This document shows, in pieces, positions 33,754-44,421 of a stretch of DNA of 64,000 bases. The DNA is from Wurfbainia villosa. Taxonomy: Eukaryota > Streptophyta > Magnoliopsida > Zingiberales > Zingiberaceae. The stretch spans positions 124,013,272 to 124,077,271 of the forward strand of contig CM045989.1 in the NCBI GenBank assembly GCA_025175895.1. Reading direction: 5' to 3'. Position 1 is the first letter of the stretch. Each line of letters starts with the position of its first letter. Below the pieces are notes generated by a model. The model worked only from the letters and a program-made list of their open reading frames with translations, searched no databases and was not told the origin of the DNA. A program made the position numbers and the translations under genes.

Positions 33754-34069
33754 TTTTTGTATTTTCTTTCATTATGTTGAAACTATATTTAGAATTATGA
33801 AACTCTCGAAGATGTTCAGTAAATTTTCATCCTCTATTTTTGTTACTGTATTGTTCGTATTCTTTGCAACTCGAACACTGCAAAGATGCTCTTTCTCCAT
33901 TATCAGATTTAGATGAGTTTACGATTCTTCCACTCTTTTCAAGATGAGAAGAAGATTTTCGAAATTTGATAGGCTTGGATTTTAATTAGCACTACTGTCT
34001 TTTTTTCGTCCATTTAGAAAAAAATGGTACCAAAAATACAGGTTTGGAAAAGAATGAATCAAAGATTAA
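33754..34069 (+). other. 3' flank of the TNP2-like gene
   Basis: AT-rich, with no conserved frame. It probably holds the 3' untranslated region, but no clear polyadenylation signal can be assigned. Confidence 0.4.
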
Positions 34070-34445
34070 CTTTTAGAAGCGGTCATTTTTGACTGGTTCT
34101 ATTTGGGACCTTTAGAAGCGGTTTTTGACCGCTCCTAAAGGCCGGTACCAAAAATACAGGTTCGGAACAGAATGAATCAAAGATTAACTTTTAGAAGCGG
34201 TCATTTTTGACCGGTTCTATTGGGGACCTTTAGAAGCGGTTTTTGGCCGCTAAAGGCGTCGCCGATTTCCCTACGAAAGGTTATTGGCAACCTTTAGAAG
34301 CGGTATATTTTGATCGGTTCTATTGGTAACATTTAGAAGCGGTAAATTTTGACCGGTTCTATAGGCAAAACCTTTAGAAGCGGAATATTTGACCGATTCT
34401 ATTGGATACTTTTCAGGAGCGATTTTCGACCGCTCCTAAAGGTCG
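34022..34445. repeat. Internal cluster of subterminal-type repeats in element F
   Basis: TTTAGAAGCGGT and GACCGGTTCTA words fill the gap after the TNP2-like gene, about 5 kb from the left end and 6.7 kb from the right end. Part of the cluster is a tandem duplication of period 118 starting at 34026 and 34144 (GGTACCAAAAATACAGG). It directly precedes a GC-richer leader-like stretch (34450-34570) that may belong to the TNPA-like gene. Confidence 0.75.
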
Positions 34446-36271
34446 TCCTTTAGGTTAATTTCTCTGTTCTTCGACGAAATTTTTTTTCGTATTCCCGCGG
34501 CTATATCTCCGTCTCTAGCTCCCGAAATTGCCTCCCGCCATCTTGCCCGTATGTCATGCCTGTCCGCCGACCATAGTATTGTAGAAGGGCGCAATTGTCT
34601 ATAGAAGCATGCAATGCTTGAAACACCATATGTACAATTTTCTATTTCTGGGATTTAATTTGCTTGTTTAGCGTGCTTGTGTGCAGGGCTGCTTTAGATA
34701 CAATTTCGAGTATCTCCTTTGTAGATGGATATTTGAGTTCCAGGTTTTTTATTGGTCTTTGCATGCAAGCAGATTTTGTTATTGGATCATCCTAGAATAG
34801 ATTTTATAGATTACAGAAGCCTCCATATTTGGAAGCCAAGTTGTATTAATAGCTTCATCATTCTCTTAATATTTTCAACTTGAGTTGCATGAACTTTGGT
34901 TATGATTCTCAATAACCAAGATCTCTATGCTTCTCATGGTCCATCTATGGGTCTTTTAGATGTTGTGTTAATTATCCATATTACAGATTAGCATCCATAC
35001 ACCGTATACTCATTTACAATGAAAATTAATTGTATTAGCACCTTATTAATTCTCATATACTTTTCACTTGAAGTTTCAATATATTCATCATTTTCTTGAT
35101 ACTTCCAATTTGACATGCATTTTATGCAGCTTGTGTTTATGATTCTTGATAACCAAGATGTCATATACTTCTCATTGTCCATTATGGATAACGTCTTTCA
35201 TCTGGATCATTGCTTGGGCCTTAGTGATTTACGTCTTTGAATTGTTAGTTGCAAAAATGCATCTAGAACACAATACCATAAGAAATTATGCTTTATTCAT
35301 TTTCAATCTCTCTATGGTTTCGCGGTACACATCTATCCATTACGGGTGATAGAGTCTTAGTTAAGATCAAGTCTTACGAGGAGCAAACCCGGTGGAGGAA
35401 TACGCCTTACTATCTGCTCGGACAAAACCTCAAAGTGGTGAGGTAGTTCTTTGTTGGAGAAGGAAGAATAGTTGGGAAAATAGAAATAAAAATTGGAATT
35501 GAGGTATTCCTTCTCTTGATTTTTTTATGTTAATTTAATTTGGGTTAGTGTAGATTTCTATGGCTTCTGAACAATATAAAGGAAATGGCTTTCTCTGATG
35601 CTAGTCAAACATCTTGTTCCACTAGCCGATGGGCACATAGAACTGATTGAGACAGATAAAACAAGAACTTCTTCCATATGTGTGAGAGTTCCTAATGTGT
35701 GTTTTTAAGTTGATTTATTTGAGTTAGATCATTATATCAATTCCTAATGCAGAATATCCCAATTTCTATGTTTAAGTAGGTTTTTTTTAAAAACACAGAA
35801 AAGCTCGTTTACACAGGTTTATAAAAGATTTGTGTATACATATGTAATAGATATTGTTTGTATTTCCTTTATGTTCTTTTACAAATCCTGTTATTTTAAG
35901 TTATCTATCTGAGCTTGGTAAGAACTCAAAACAATAGATATTGTTTGTATTTCCTTTATGTTCTCCTATTTTTGTTTCCATTTAAGTTTCAAATTTGGAT
36001 TGTTGGTATAAACTTTCATCCTTAGTGGGTGTGTGCTCACATTTTATTAACTATAGATTTTGTTAATTGTTCATCATGAAAATATCACCAGGTTGATTAT
36101 GCTTTTCACCTTTTTGGCAATCTTTCAATTGTTGTCACTTTGATTTCTTATTAGTTTGTTTAGCTTACCATATTATATGCTACTCTTATGCTACCTATGC
36201 AATGGGAAATAGGATAATTTTTCTATTAGTTTGTAACTGATTTCTATATTATTTTTAGGTAACTTTCAAAA
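34446..36271 (+). other. Region between the repeat cluster and the TNPA-like gene
   Basis: No conserved protein is seen. 34450-34570 is leader-like (TCTCCGTCTCTAGCTCCC). Two imperfect copies of a stretch of about 100 bases lie at 34855-34950 and 35085-35190 (shared TATGATTCT...ATAACCAAGAT). A 32-base exact repeat beginning AATAGATATTGTTTG lies at about 35847 and 35933. Confidence 0.5.
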
Positions 36272-38184
36272 ATGGCAAACAAAAGAATCAAAGCTACTCC
36301 AAAATAGTCAAAGACGATCTAGGAGAAGAATCAATTAATAGAAGAGTTGATGATGAAAATGAATCACAAGACACAACATCCCATTCACCATTAGATATAC
36401 AAAATGATACACAAAATCATGAGGTTAATGAGCAAGGTGAAATTTTTTGGATATGAATAGTGATTAGTTTTGCAACACCAAGTGAAAATTATATTTTTCA
36501 GAGGAAAATGAGGCCATGTCTTCATCCCAAGCTCAACAAAGAAGACATGGAAAGACTATTATGAGAGATATTCATGCTTTACATCGATCATGTGCTAGTA
36601 GTGAAATTCAATGAAAGGGGACAACCTTACGATGATTTACAACCGACACTTGCAAATTTTATTGGGACTATTGCAGGAATGGACTTGTGTTGCCTCTAAA
36701 CTTTTTAGATTGGAGAAAAATGCCGACAAATCGCTTGAATGATGCATGGGACCTTGTTACTGTAAGTTGACAAGTGTTAATTTCAAATTTGAATTTAAAG
36801 CATGCACATATTTAATTTTTTGTTTATAGGCACGTTTCTATATCCCCAATCGCCATAGAAAAGTTATAATGCAAATGATGGGAACCGCATGGAGACGGTG
36901 GAGGACTGAAGTGAAAGCTACATCTTATGATTCTAATACTCCACTAGAAGAGCTTGTTGCAATACGACCCATTCCTCATGGGTTGACATTTCAAACTTGG
37001 GAAGTTTTATGTAACTATTGGAAGTCTACTGAGGTACAATTAGTATTAATTGTTTTTTACATATGTTTATAGATGTTATAATTTATTATAAATTTTTGTG
37101 TCAGAGAACTTCAAAAATCAATAGAGAAAATGCAAACAAAAAGAAAGGGACCCATGCACAAGGACGCACTAGTATTCCATCGTTGGAATATAAGTTTGTA
37201 AGAATCAAAATTATTTTTTTTCTTCTTTACAGTTAGTTTCTCACTGCTCATTTATTGTTTTAAACTTTAATTCTCTTATCCTTGGTGTTAAATGTGAATT
37301 TATTACCCTGTTAGTCTCAAGAGAATGGCAGAAAACCGAGTCGTATTGAAATACAACAATTAAGTCGAAGAAGTAAAAAGAAAGGAGGTGCTCCTATTGA
37401 CGATGAGGCAATACTAGTTGAGGTAAGAATAATATATTTTACTCCTTAAGTTGGCTTTTAAATTTTTTTTCATTCTATTAACATTTTATTTTTTTGTTAG
37501 AATTTACTTAAAGAGGCTGTGGATCGTCACCTCCAAGATAAACCTGAAGGAACACAACCAATAGAAGTACACGAGGAGGCATTTCGGTAACAATTTACTT
37601 ATAATTTAATTTATTTTTTTATAGAAGTTAAATATGGTTCAATTTTAATTATGTTTTTTATATATATAGTGAGGTTTTTGGACCCGAGCACTCTGGTCGA
37701 GTTAGATGTTTAGGAGCTGGTGCGCTACCTAGCCAAGTGTTCCCAGAGCAATGTAAACGCAACTCAATGTACTGGCAAGATTATCACTCTAATTCAGATT
37801 TAACAGATAAATTTAGGGAAATGGGAGAGAAAATTAAAGAAATGGAGTTGCGAGAAGCACAACGACAGACGGAAATAGAGGAGATGAGAAGACAGATGCA
37901 AGAAAATAATCAGTTTTAAAATTTTGCACGAGTAATGCTAAATATGATGTCTGGAAGTGCTGGGGGCTCTCATGGACTTGAATTTTTACCGGCACAAGTA
38001 ATAACATTTCTCACACAAACAAAATAAAGGCAAAAAAGTATTTTTATAATTAAGTACATGATATCAAATTTATTTATTTTTGTAGATGGCAGCTATATTT
38101 ACAAATATTATGCAACAACAATTTCCATCGACTGCGGAAGAAAATAGATATAGATCCTCCCCATCACCAGAACCAAATGACTAG
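36272..38184 (+). pseudogene. TNPA-like (Transposase_24-type) accessory gene of element F, multi-exon
   Basis: Starting at ATG 36272, short conserved blocks are separated by AT-rich GT...AG introns. They are ARFYIPNRHRKVIMQMMGTAWRRWRTEVKA (36832-37035, from a CACG exon start), ENANKKKGTHAQGRTS (about 37105-37200), SRIEIQQLSRRSKKKG (37315-37420), NLLKEAVDRHLQ (37501-37588), EVFGPEHSGRVRCLGAG and a coiled-coil tail KFREMGEKIKEMELREAQRQ (37670-37919). A last exon ends at TAG 38182. The pattern GTAWRRWR...HAQGRTS...VFGPEHSGRVR fits the plant En/Spm accessory protein family that binds subterminal repeats. In-frame stops at 36305 and 36320 and at 37917 suggest decay. Confidence 0.8.
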
Positions 38185-40044
38185 AGAGAATTTTGAATGT
38201 AATCGTTGAGGTTGGTTTTTAAATACATATGTTTCTATTAGAGTATTTAATATTTTTATTTTTTAAATACATATGTTTCTATACTTGCCATATCTGAACC
38301 CAACTCCTTTTGGCAGTATTGCACTGCCACAATGTTTGAAATGATTTTTAACTAATAATTTGTTTTCTATGAAATGTGGTTAACTTGCCTCTGAAGAACA
38401 ATATTGTAGTTCAACAAACTAGGATTTGAATCAATTTTGGTGAACTAGATAGAATTAGCCTATTCTTGTGTTTTATTTAATTACTTTGTTTCATTTTTCA
38501 TGTAAACATTATATCAGGTATAGGATTTTCAGAATTATATGAATTGATGATATTACATTATATCAAGTATATGGACACCAATAATATTATATGAATGGGT
38601 TCTCCAAGGCCTCCCTTGCATTTTTCTTCCCAAGAAACTTTTGAATGGTTCTCCAAGGCCTCCCTTGCATTTTTCTTTCCAATTCTCTAAAAGAGCAACT
38701 GCCTTTCTTAAAAATAACTATCCTCTAGACCTCTCTGATTTCTTGATTTCTACACGTAGATAAAGCACGCCCTTGTACATACTTACCAAAGATCTTCCTA
38801 GAATATAATATGCATTTTAAATATTATCGGACCTTGAACTCGTGTTCTCTAGAGGACTTCTGTTGTGCACCTCTTGGATATGCCCAAGAGGGGTAACCTA
38901 ATTTATTAATAGCTGCATGTGCTAACAATGAAAATTATCTAGGCACTTACCAGTTTGAGATCTATTCATAGAAAAAAAATGAATGTTCATCTGTGAGTTC
39001 ATTCCTGCAAAATGATATTTGAAGAAATGAGCTTTGAGCACATAACTAGAAGAAAACGGATTAGGTTTTTGTCTCCACGATTTCGATGCAGTGAATTCTT
39101 ATGCTAGTTGATACTAAAGTCTCAGTAGATGAAATGTTTTCAAGGGTTGCTATGAGACGAAGCCTATGTCCTTAATTATCAAGTCATGTAGTTATCAATA
39201 TGCATGAAGATGATAAGGAGTAGTTAGAATTGTATAATGTTATCTTCCATTAAAAGGGCTCATTAATGAGAAATTAATTCTGTATCATTTTGTTAAATCC
39301 GGGTTGGAGAATCTTCTCGTGCTATGATACTTGATTTTTTGTTTACATTTTGTTACTCGAATGTTTGTTTCCATTCATTCAATGATACCCGATTATGCAT
39401 TAAAATGGTGTTGAAAATAATGAATTGACAAAACCCGCTTCCTATTTGAGAGCTGGTAACTTAGAGATATTAATACAAGCAATTGGCAAGTGGTAATCAT
39501 TTAGATATTAATTCCATGTATGTTACTTGTATATCATCAATTCTACATTGTCAATCATTATTGATTAGTTCATGTTTTGTGTGTTGCATGACAGAAATAT
39601 TTTTCATATGGAAGTATGAGCCAAAAGTGCCGACTAATATCCTTCATTATATGATAAGCCATTTCTACTGATCTAAATATTCTTTCTAAAAGAAGTTTAA
39701 TGACCAAATATGCCTCCGGATATGTGCCATGTAGGGTACCAAGTCATGCTATATTATTCTGCTGCTATGATTTTCCAAAGCTTGAAAGCAACACATTAAT
39801 TTGAATTTGGCCCGAACCATCGCTACTTCATTCCAGTCAATACTAGAAGATGTATCATCAAGGCTTTATAACTCCTCCATTATCCTAACTTCCAAATAGG
39901 ATAAACTAGAGTCATCTAAATGATTATGATGCAAATAGAAATGCTACAAGAGGTGGTAATAATGGCAAATATTCTCACGATATTGAAAAGAAATTACCAT
40001 TCAAAAAATAATAATAACTCTAATGTTTTTTTTCTTTGTTTTAG
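38185..40044 (+). other. Noncoding region downstream of the TNPA-like gene
   Basis: AT-rich, with no conserved frame. It includes a 49-base tandem repeat (38598 and 38647, GGTTCTCCAAGGCCTCCC) and a repeated TAAATACATATGTTTCTAT at about 38219 and 38265. Confidence 0.5.
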
Positions 40045-40308
40045 GTACCCGTTGTATGCTAAGGCTGCTTGTTTCAATCAACAACGACTCATATATAGCG
40101 ACCTATTTTGGAAACATGGACAAGATGGTATCAGCAATGAGAGTAGTTAATGGGCGTCACAAAACTTTGGCTTTGAGCAGGAGGGATTTTGCAAACTTCA
40201 CTGAAAGGGGTGGAGCTGGCTGATGCTTTATGGAAGTCTCACAGAGAAGATCTTGTCATGGGAAGGGGAACTGCTTTACCAGATTGTTTTTGTGATTCTA
40301 TCTCATAA
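40045..40308 (+). pseudogene. Exon-like fragment inside element F, possibly captured host sequence
   Basis: A pyrimidine run and TTTTAG acceptor (to 40044) precede a coding-like stretch of near-average base composition in an AT-rich setting. Frame 1 (40044-40223) includes SYIATYFGNMDKMVSAM and LALSRRDFANFTERG. A 1-base shift near 40209 continues as ELADALWKSHREDLVMGRG and LPDCFCDSIS, to TAA at 40306. Together they read as about 85 residues of ordinary soluble protein. I do not recognise the family, and it is not part of known CACTA proteins. It may be the last exon of a host gene picked up by the transposon. Confidence 0.4.
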
Positions 40309-40529
40309 AAAATGAAAATTTGATCGTGAACGAAAGGATTTTTGACATGTAAACTCCAACTGTTCTTTTGAAGACTAGTGAGTAACTAAACATTTTGAAC
40401 TTAAACATGAATATTATGTGTTAGTTTGATAATACAATAAATTTGTTTTGTGAAGTGAAATGTGAATATTGTAAATTGATTTAATTTGGTATTGTATCAA
40501 TATGATATGAGATCATTGTTCAAACTCGA

Positions 40530-41113
40530 TATTAGAAGCGCTTATAATCTCTCTTAAAAATATGATTATAGAATCGGCCGTAACCGTTTCTAAAATTATG
40601 CTTGAGATATATATACATTAGGAGCGGTTTTTAACCGCACCTAAACCTTTGTTTATTGGACCGCCATACAAACACATTAGGAGCGGTTAAAACCGCTCCT
40701 AAAACTCTGTTTATTACATCGACAACAGACACATTAGGAGTGGTTTTAACCGCTTTTAAAATGTATGTTTATAGATGCGGTCATAAGTGCTTGTGATGTT
40801 TATATAATAGGAGCGGTTGCAAACTCTGTAGAATCGGTTTTTAACGGATTCTATAGGTCTCCAACACAAGCGGTCACAAGCATTTGTGATGTTTGTACAA
40901 TAGGAGCGGTTGAAAACTCTTTAGAACCGGTTAAAAACCGTTTCTATAGGTCTCCAACACAACCGGCTCTTTATTTTGAACCACCGGTTTATTTTACCGC
41001 TTCGGTTGTCTTTAGCATCGCCATTATCTACAACAGTTATAAACCGATTCTAATTATTTAGAAGCGGTTGATAAGTGGTTCTAAAGGTTTTTTAAAACCG
41101 CTTCTAAAGGGTT
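40530..41113. repeat. Right subterminal repeat array of element F
   Basis: Many GGAGCGGTT/AACCGCTCCTAA words are often paired as inverted repeats (TTAGGAGCGGTTAAAACCGC near 40677). A longer duplicated unit occurs at about 40790-40870 and 40870-40960 (GTGATGTTTRTAYAATAGG). The open frame across 40765-41061 is repeat sequence. Confidence 0.85.
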
Positions 41114-41126
41114 TTTTTTTGTAGTG
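41114..41126 (-). repeat. Right terminal inverted repeat of CACTA element F
   Basis: TTTTTTTGTAGTG, inverse of the left end, followed by the AGC duplication. Confidence 0.95.
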
Positions 41127-41129
41127 AGC

Positions 41130-41263
41130 TCCTCTCCCTCGTGAGAGGGGTGCATCTGCAGCAGCAGGACATCTTGGCGATTCTCCGCCCTGCTGCACCT
41201 GGACACCCACCTCACGATGGATCGTCCTCTGCACCGATGGATGCTGAGGACGACGATCGTTAG
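41130..41263 (+). pseudogene. Envelope-like gene of element E, C-terminal end
   Basis: This segment continues the frame of 28395-29064 across the CACTA insertion and ends at TAG 41261. It is Gln/Ala/Pro-rich with an acidic end. The exact frame match across the AGC junction supports both the transposon boundaries and the reading frame. Confidence 0.65.
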
Positions 41264-42169
41264 CTTGCTTGTTTTTTTTGTTTTTTCTTTTTGGCCGTAT
41301 GTACGACATAAACTCCTACTTGTGTCATAACTTTTGATTAATGAAATGAAATTGTGTCCTTGTTTTAATTCATTTCTATTAGTGTCTACAACTTGTTATT
41401 TGTCAAGTTTAGAAGTTGAGCATATAGTATGAAGTTATGAATATTGATACGATACAATTACACTTTTTGTCATAATTTTGTTATTTTGAATATCGTATCA
41501 ATCCATTAATCTGATGAGCATATTTTTCGTCTAATATTTTTCATATGTTATATTAGTCAAATAAAATGTGTATGACGAGTTTCGTGATTTTTGGACACCC
41601 ACGGAATTTTCTACGCATTTTCAAACCTTGACTGAAAAATTCGATTTTCAGTTTATCGATATCGATCAGTATCGTTATTGCGATCATTGCCAAGGCCGAC
41701 AGTTGACTGATGCCTATTCCAGTCGAACCGGTGACACTGTTTTGGAATAGAAAACGATTTTTCATCGGTTAAAAGGTTCAATTTTGGACATTATATGATT
41801 TCCACAGTATATACATGATAACTTGTATGGAAAGGCGGATTTTCTTGGTGCACTGGTTTAGGGGGAGCTACATCCCTAATTTCTATAATTGTTGGTGCAC
41901 GACTATGACATATTTGCTTATGCTATTGCTTATGCCTTACTTCACATGTTATTTCCCCATCATGAAACATGTCTTGGATTTAGGGGGAGCTTCATATCAA
42001 TTTCATACCTTTGTTCAAAGATATGTCAATTCTTCCTGCATTTATTGGATTAACTTTTCTCTTTTTGTTGTATGTCAAAGGGGGAGAAGGGTTATTTAAG
42101 TTAGAATTCATATTGAAATATGTTTATATGTATGTGTTAAAGACCTAACTTAAATGATTGCCAAACATC
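41264..42169 (+). other. 3' noncoding region of element E
   Basis: No gene is seen. Three AGGGGGAG motifs at about 41859, 41981 and 42079 precede the true polypurine tract. A CAGTATCG/CGATCATTGCC patch lies near 41660-41730. Confidence 0.6.
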
Positions 42170-42183
42170 AAAAAGGGGGAGAT
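42170..42183 (+). other. Polypurine tract of element E
   Basis: AAAAAGGGGGAGAT adjoins the 3' LTR start and would prime plus-strand synthesis. Confidence 0.9.
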
Positions 42184-43425
42184 TGTTGGTGCAACAATGC
42201 CCCAAGCATTTATATATTTTGATGTTTGGATAATCATCTAAGTTAGGCAATGTTTTGTGATCTAATTGTAAACATGTTTAAGTGACAGGAAAATCCAAGT
42301 ATGAAGACTTGGTAAAAGACAAGTCCAAGTGTGATCTTGGCAAAGAGAAGTCAAAGGAAAGGTCTTGGTCTTGGCAGCGTAAGTCCAAGCATGTAGTCTT
42401 GGCTGCGTAAAGTCCAAGCAGTCCTTGGAAAAGAAAGACCAAAGGAAAGTCTTGGCGGCATAAGTCCAAGCATGTAGTCTTGGCGGCGTAAAGTCCAAGC
42501 GTACTTTGGCAAAGAAGAAAACCAAAGCATGACGAAACCAAAGGAAGCTTTTGAAGGCAAGCGCATGGATGGAGTCATGGACTCAAAGAAATCCTGGAGG
42601 CGCAAGGCTGATGGAGAAGCTAGAAGGTTAAGTCTAGGCTTAGGTTATGTTTTCAAGTATGAATTAGTCATACTTGGGGTGTGCCAGTCGACTGGAACAT
42701 GGTGTCGGTCGAACTGGCCCTTAAAATGCAGCATTAGAGGTTGGAAGACTGTTAGCGATGATCGGGGTTATCCTGGTCGAATCGATGAAAGTCGACTCGC
42801 ACTCGATCGCCGATACAGCCGGCAATCATCGCAATTATTAGCGATCGACTTCCATAAATGAGAATAGCCGTAGCCGCTGGCCGATCGAGCTGGCGATATC
42901 GAATCGATCATCGTTGGCGATCGATAGTCTTCCGTTGACGATGATGATCGCAAATCCCGCGAATCCGGCTGCTCGGCCGTTAGAATCGTGGCGGTCAATG
43001 ATCGATGTAAGTCATCAGTCGACTGATGGACCTCCAACGGGAAAAAGAGGCTCTTTCCTATATGAAGAGCCCAAGGGGAGCAAGAAGGGGCTAATGCTTA
43101 TATTCTGATCATTCTTCTAAGCTCCCACAAGTTTTCCAAGCTTTCTAAGTGTATTAATCTCCCTCCTCCTCTCAAATCTTCATTGTCATCTTTTGTAAGA
43201 AGAGGAGGTCTTTGTAAAGAGAAAGCTTCTTAGTGGAATTGCTTGGGTTGATCCACCTTAAGGATCGCCGTGGAGTAGGAGCGTTATCTCCGAACCACGT
43301 AAAGGCCTTGTTAGAATTGTTTTTGTGTTTTTACATATATTATTTGTGCTTGCTTCCGCTAATCATTTTTGTAGAAATCGAAAAGCGCTATTCACCCCCC
43401 TCTAGCTTCCAAACGATCACTAACA
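42184..43425 (+). repeat. 3' LTR of element E
   Basis: Partner of 20795-22006. It is nearly identical outside the block 42746-43040. It ends CTAACA and is followed by the ATCTT duplication. Confidence 0.93.
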
Positions 43426-43853
43426 ATCTTGTGGATGAGTCTTGGGTGTGAGTGACCGAGTCGTCGGTGCCACAACCATGATTCCTCTTGCCGTGTCATA
43501 AGACACTTAGTTGAGGAGTTAGTTAAGTTAATAGTGTAAATGTTGTTATTTCTAGTTCCCTTAAGAATTGTTTTAGAGGTTTCGTTTGTATTAATTACGC
43601 ATTCATTTTCTAGAAATATGACCTTATAGTTATTTTCACACAATTGGCTTACACTGAGAAGATTATATTAAAAATTTTCTACTAATAAAACATTTTGAAT
43701 GACAAAATTTGAGTTAAGCTCAATATCACCTGATCCGATGATTTTGAGCTTGCCGTTATTTCCGAAGGCTACCGATCCTTGTCGTTTGAATCGAAGCTTC
43801 GAAAACTTGAGTTGATCCCCGGTCATGTGTCGGGAGCAACCACTGTCCAACAT
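43426..43853 (-). pseudogene. pol: pol of element D, protease and start of integrase (split by E)
   Basis: On the minus strand, protease MLDSGCSRHMTGDQ has its catalytic Asp intact at about 43850. It is followed by the conserved stretch GSVAFGNNGKLKIIGSG and a TAA stop at 43665-43667. The GAG-pre-integrase segment and the His half of the integrase zinc finger (WHRRLGHSHPRLIH) then run into the E junction. Integrase continues on the other side of E at 20789 downward. Confidence 0.88.
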
Positions 43854-44421
43854 CCATTGATCCTACACGCAAGGTAGTTAGATCGGATATTGGATTTATT
43901 AAAAATTGGTTGAAAATTATTAACCTAAATCATCTCACCCATGTCTACATGATCAAACATGTTAATCCTATATGTTCTTGTGAGATGACTTCCAATTTTA
44001 GTTGAATTAAATTTAATGACTTAAACACTTGTCAACCTTGCGTTATATTCGGATTTGACCTTAGGCTCATCAAGTCACCTTTTCAAGATCATGGCTTCCA
44101 GGTCGTGGCGAGGCACAGAGGCCTTCTTTGATCGGAACAACGACCACTTCCTTAGACAAAGCCATTTTCAAGAAAATAGAGACTTGACTCACCTAAGACC
44201 ACTTCCTGGTCTAACTAGTCTAGGATATGGCGAGGTAGCTAGTTCCGCTCAGTCAAGTGCACCGAACTAGATACGCCTTATCTAGCCCGAATACACAAGA
44301 CTCCGCTTTCCTAGCGTACTATCATCTCGCCGCATCCTGGTACTATGTTATCAAGTATTGACGAGTTATAGTCCTATCTAACCATTCTAAAAAGAAAAAT
44401 AAAAACCTAAGCATGCAATTT
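43854..44421 (-). other. gag-pol spacer of element D
   Basis: No supported frame. It matches the C spacer (CATGGCTTCCAGGTCGTGGC near 44090, compare 12056) but lacks the duplicated hairpin of C. It has instead a stretch at 44220-44390 not seen in C. Confidence 0.55.

Larger units (their letters stand above)
29065..41126 (+). mobile_element. Element F: CACTA (En/Spm-type) DNA transposon
   Basis: Termini are CACTACAAAAAAA at 29065-29077 and its inverse at 41114-41126. A 3-base AGC duplication lies at 29062-29064 and 41127-41129. The 12,062-base element carries a TNP2-like transposase (30221-33753) and a TNPA-like gene (36272-38184), both on the plus strand. Both ends have subterminal arrays of GGAGCGGTT/AACCGCTCC words, a feature of CACTA elements where TNPA-type proteins bind. 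It sits inside the envelope-like exon of E, whose frame closes exactly when F and one AGC are discounted. It is therefore the youngest event of the nest. Confidence 0.95.
20795..43425 (+). mobile_element. Element E: gag-pol-envelope-like SIRE-type retrotransposon inserted in D
   Basis: LTRs 20795-22006 and 42184-43425 (TGTTGG...CTAACA) are flanked by a perfect ATCTT duplication (20790-20794 and 43426-43430). Without CACTA element F it is about 10.6 kb. It carries LTR, tRNA-Met primer site, gag, pol, a spliced envelope-like gene, four polypurine motifs and LTR, making it the fullest element here. Its gag and pol carry several stops and frameshifts, so this copy is inactive. Its LTR shares the hairpin-array design of LTR B. 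Confidence 0.93.

Noticed and set aside
39483..40150. Short plus-strand frames upstream of the exon-like fragment
   Set aside because: AT-rich, with no conserved blocks or codon bias. Only the part after the 40044 acceptor looks coding.
40765..41061. 98-residue frame near the right end of the CACTA element
   Set aside because: Made of subterminal repeats; the internal similarity is repeat structure, not a protein domain.
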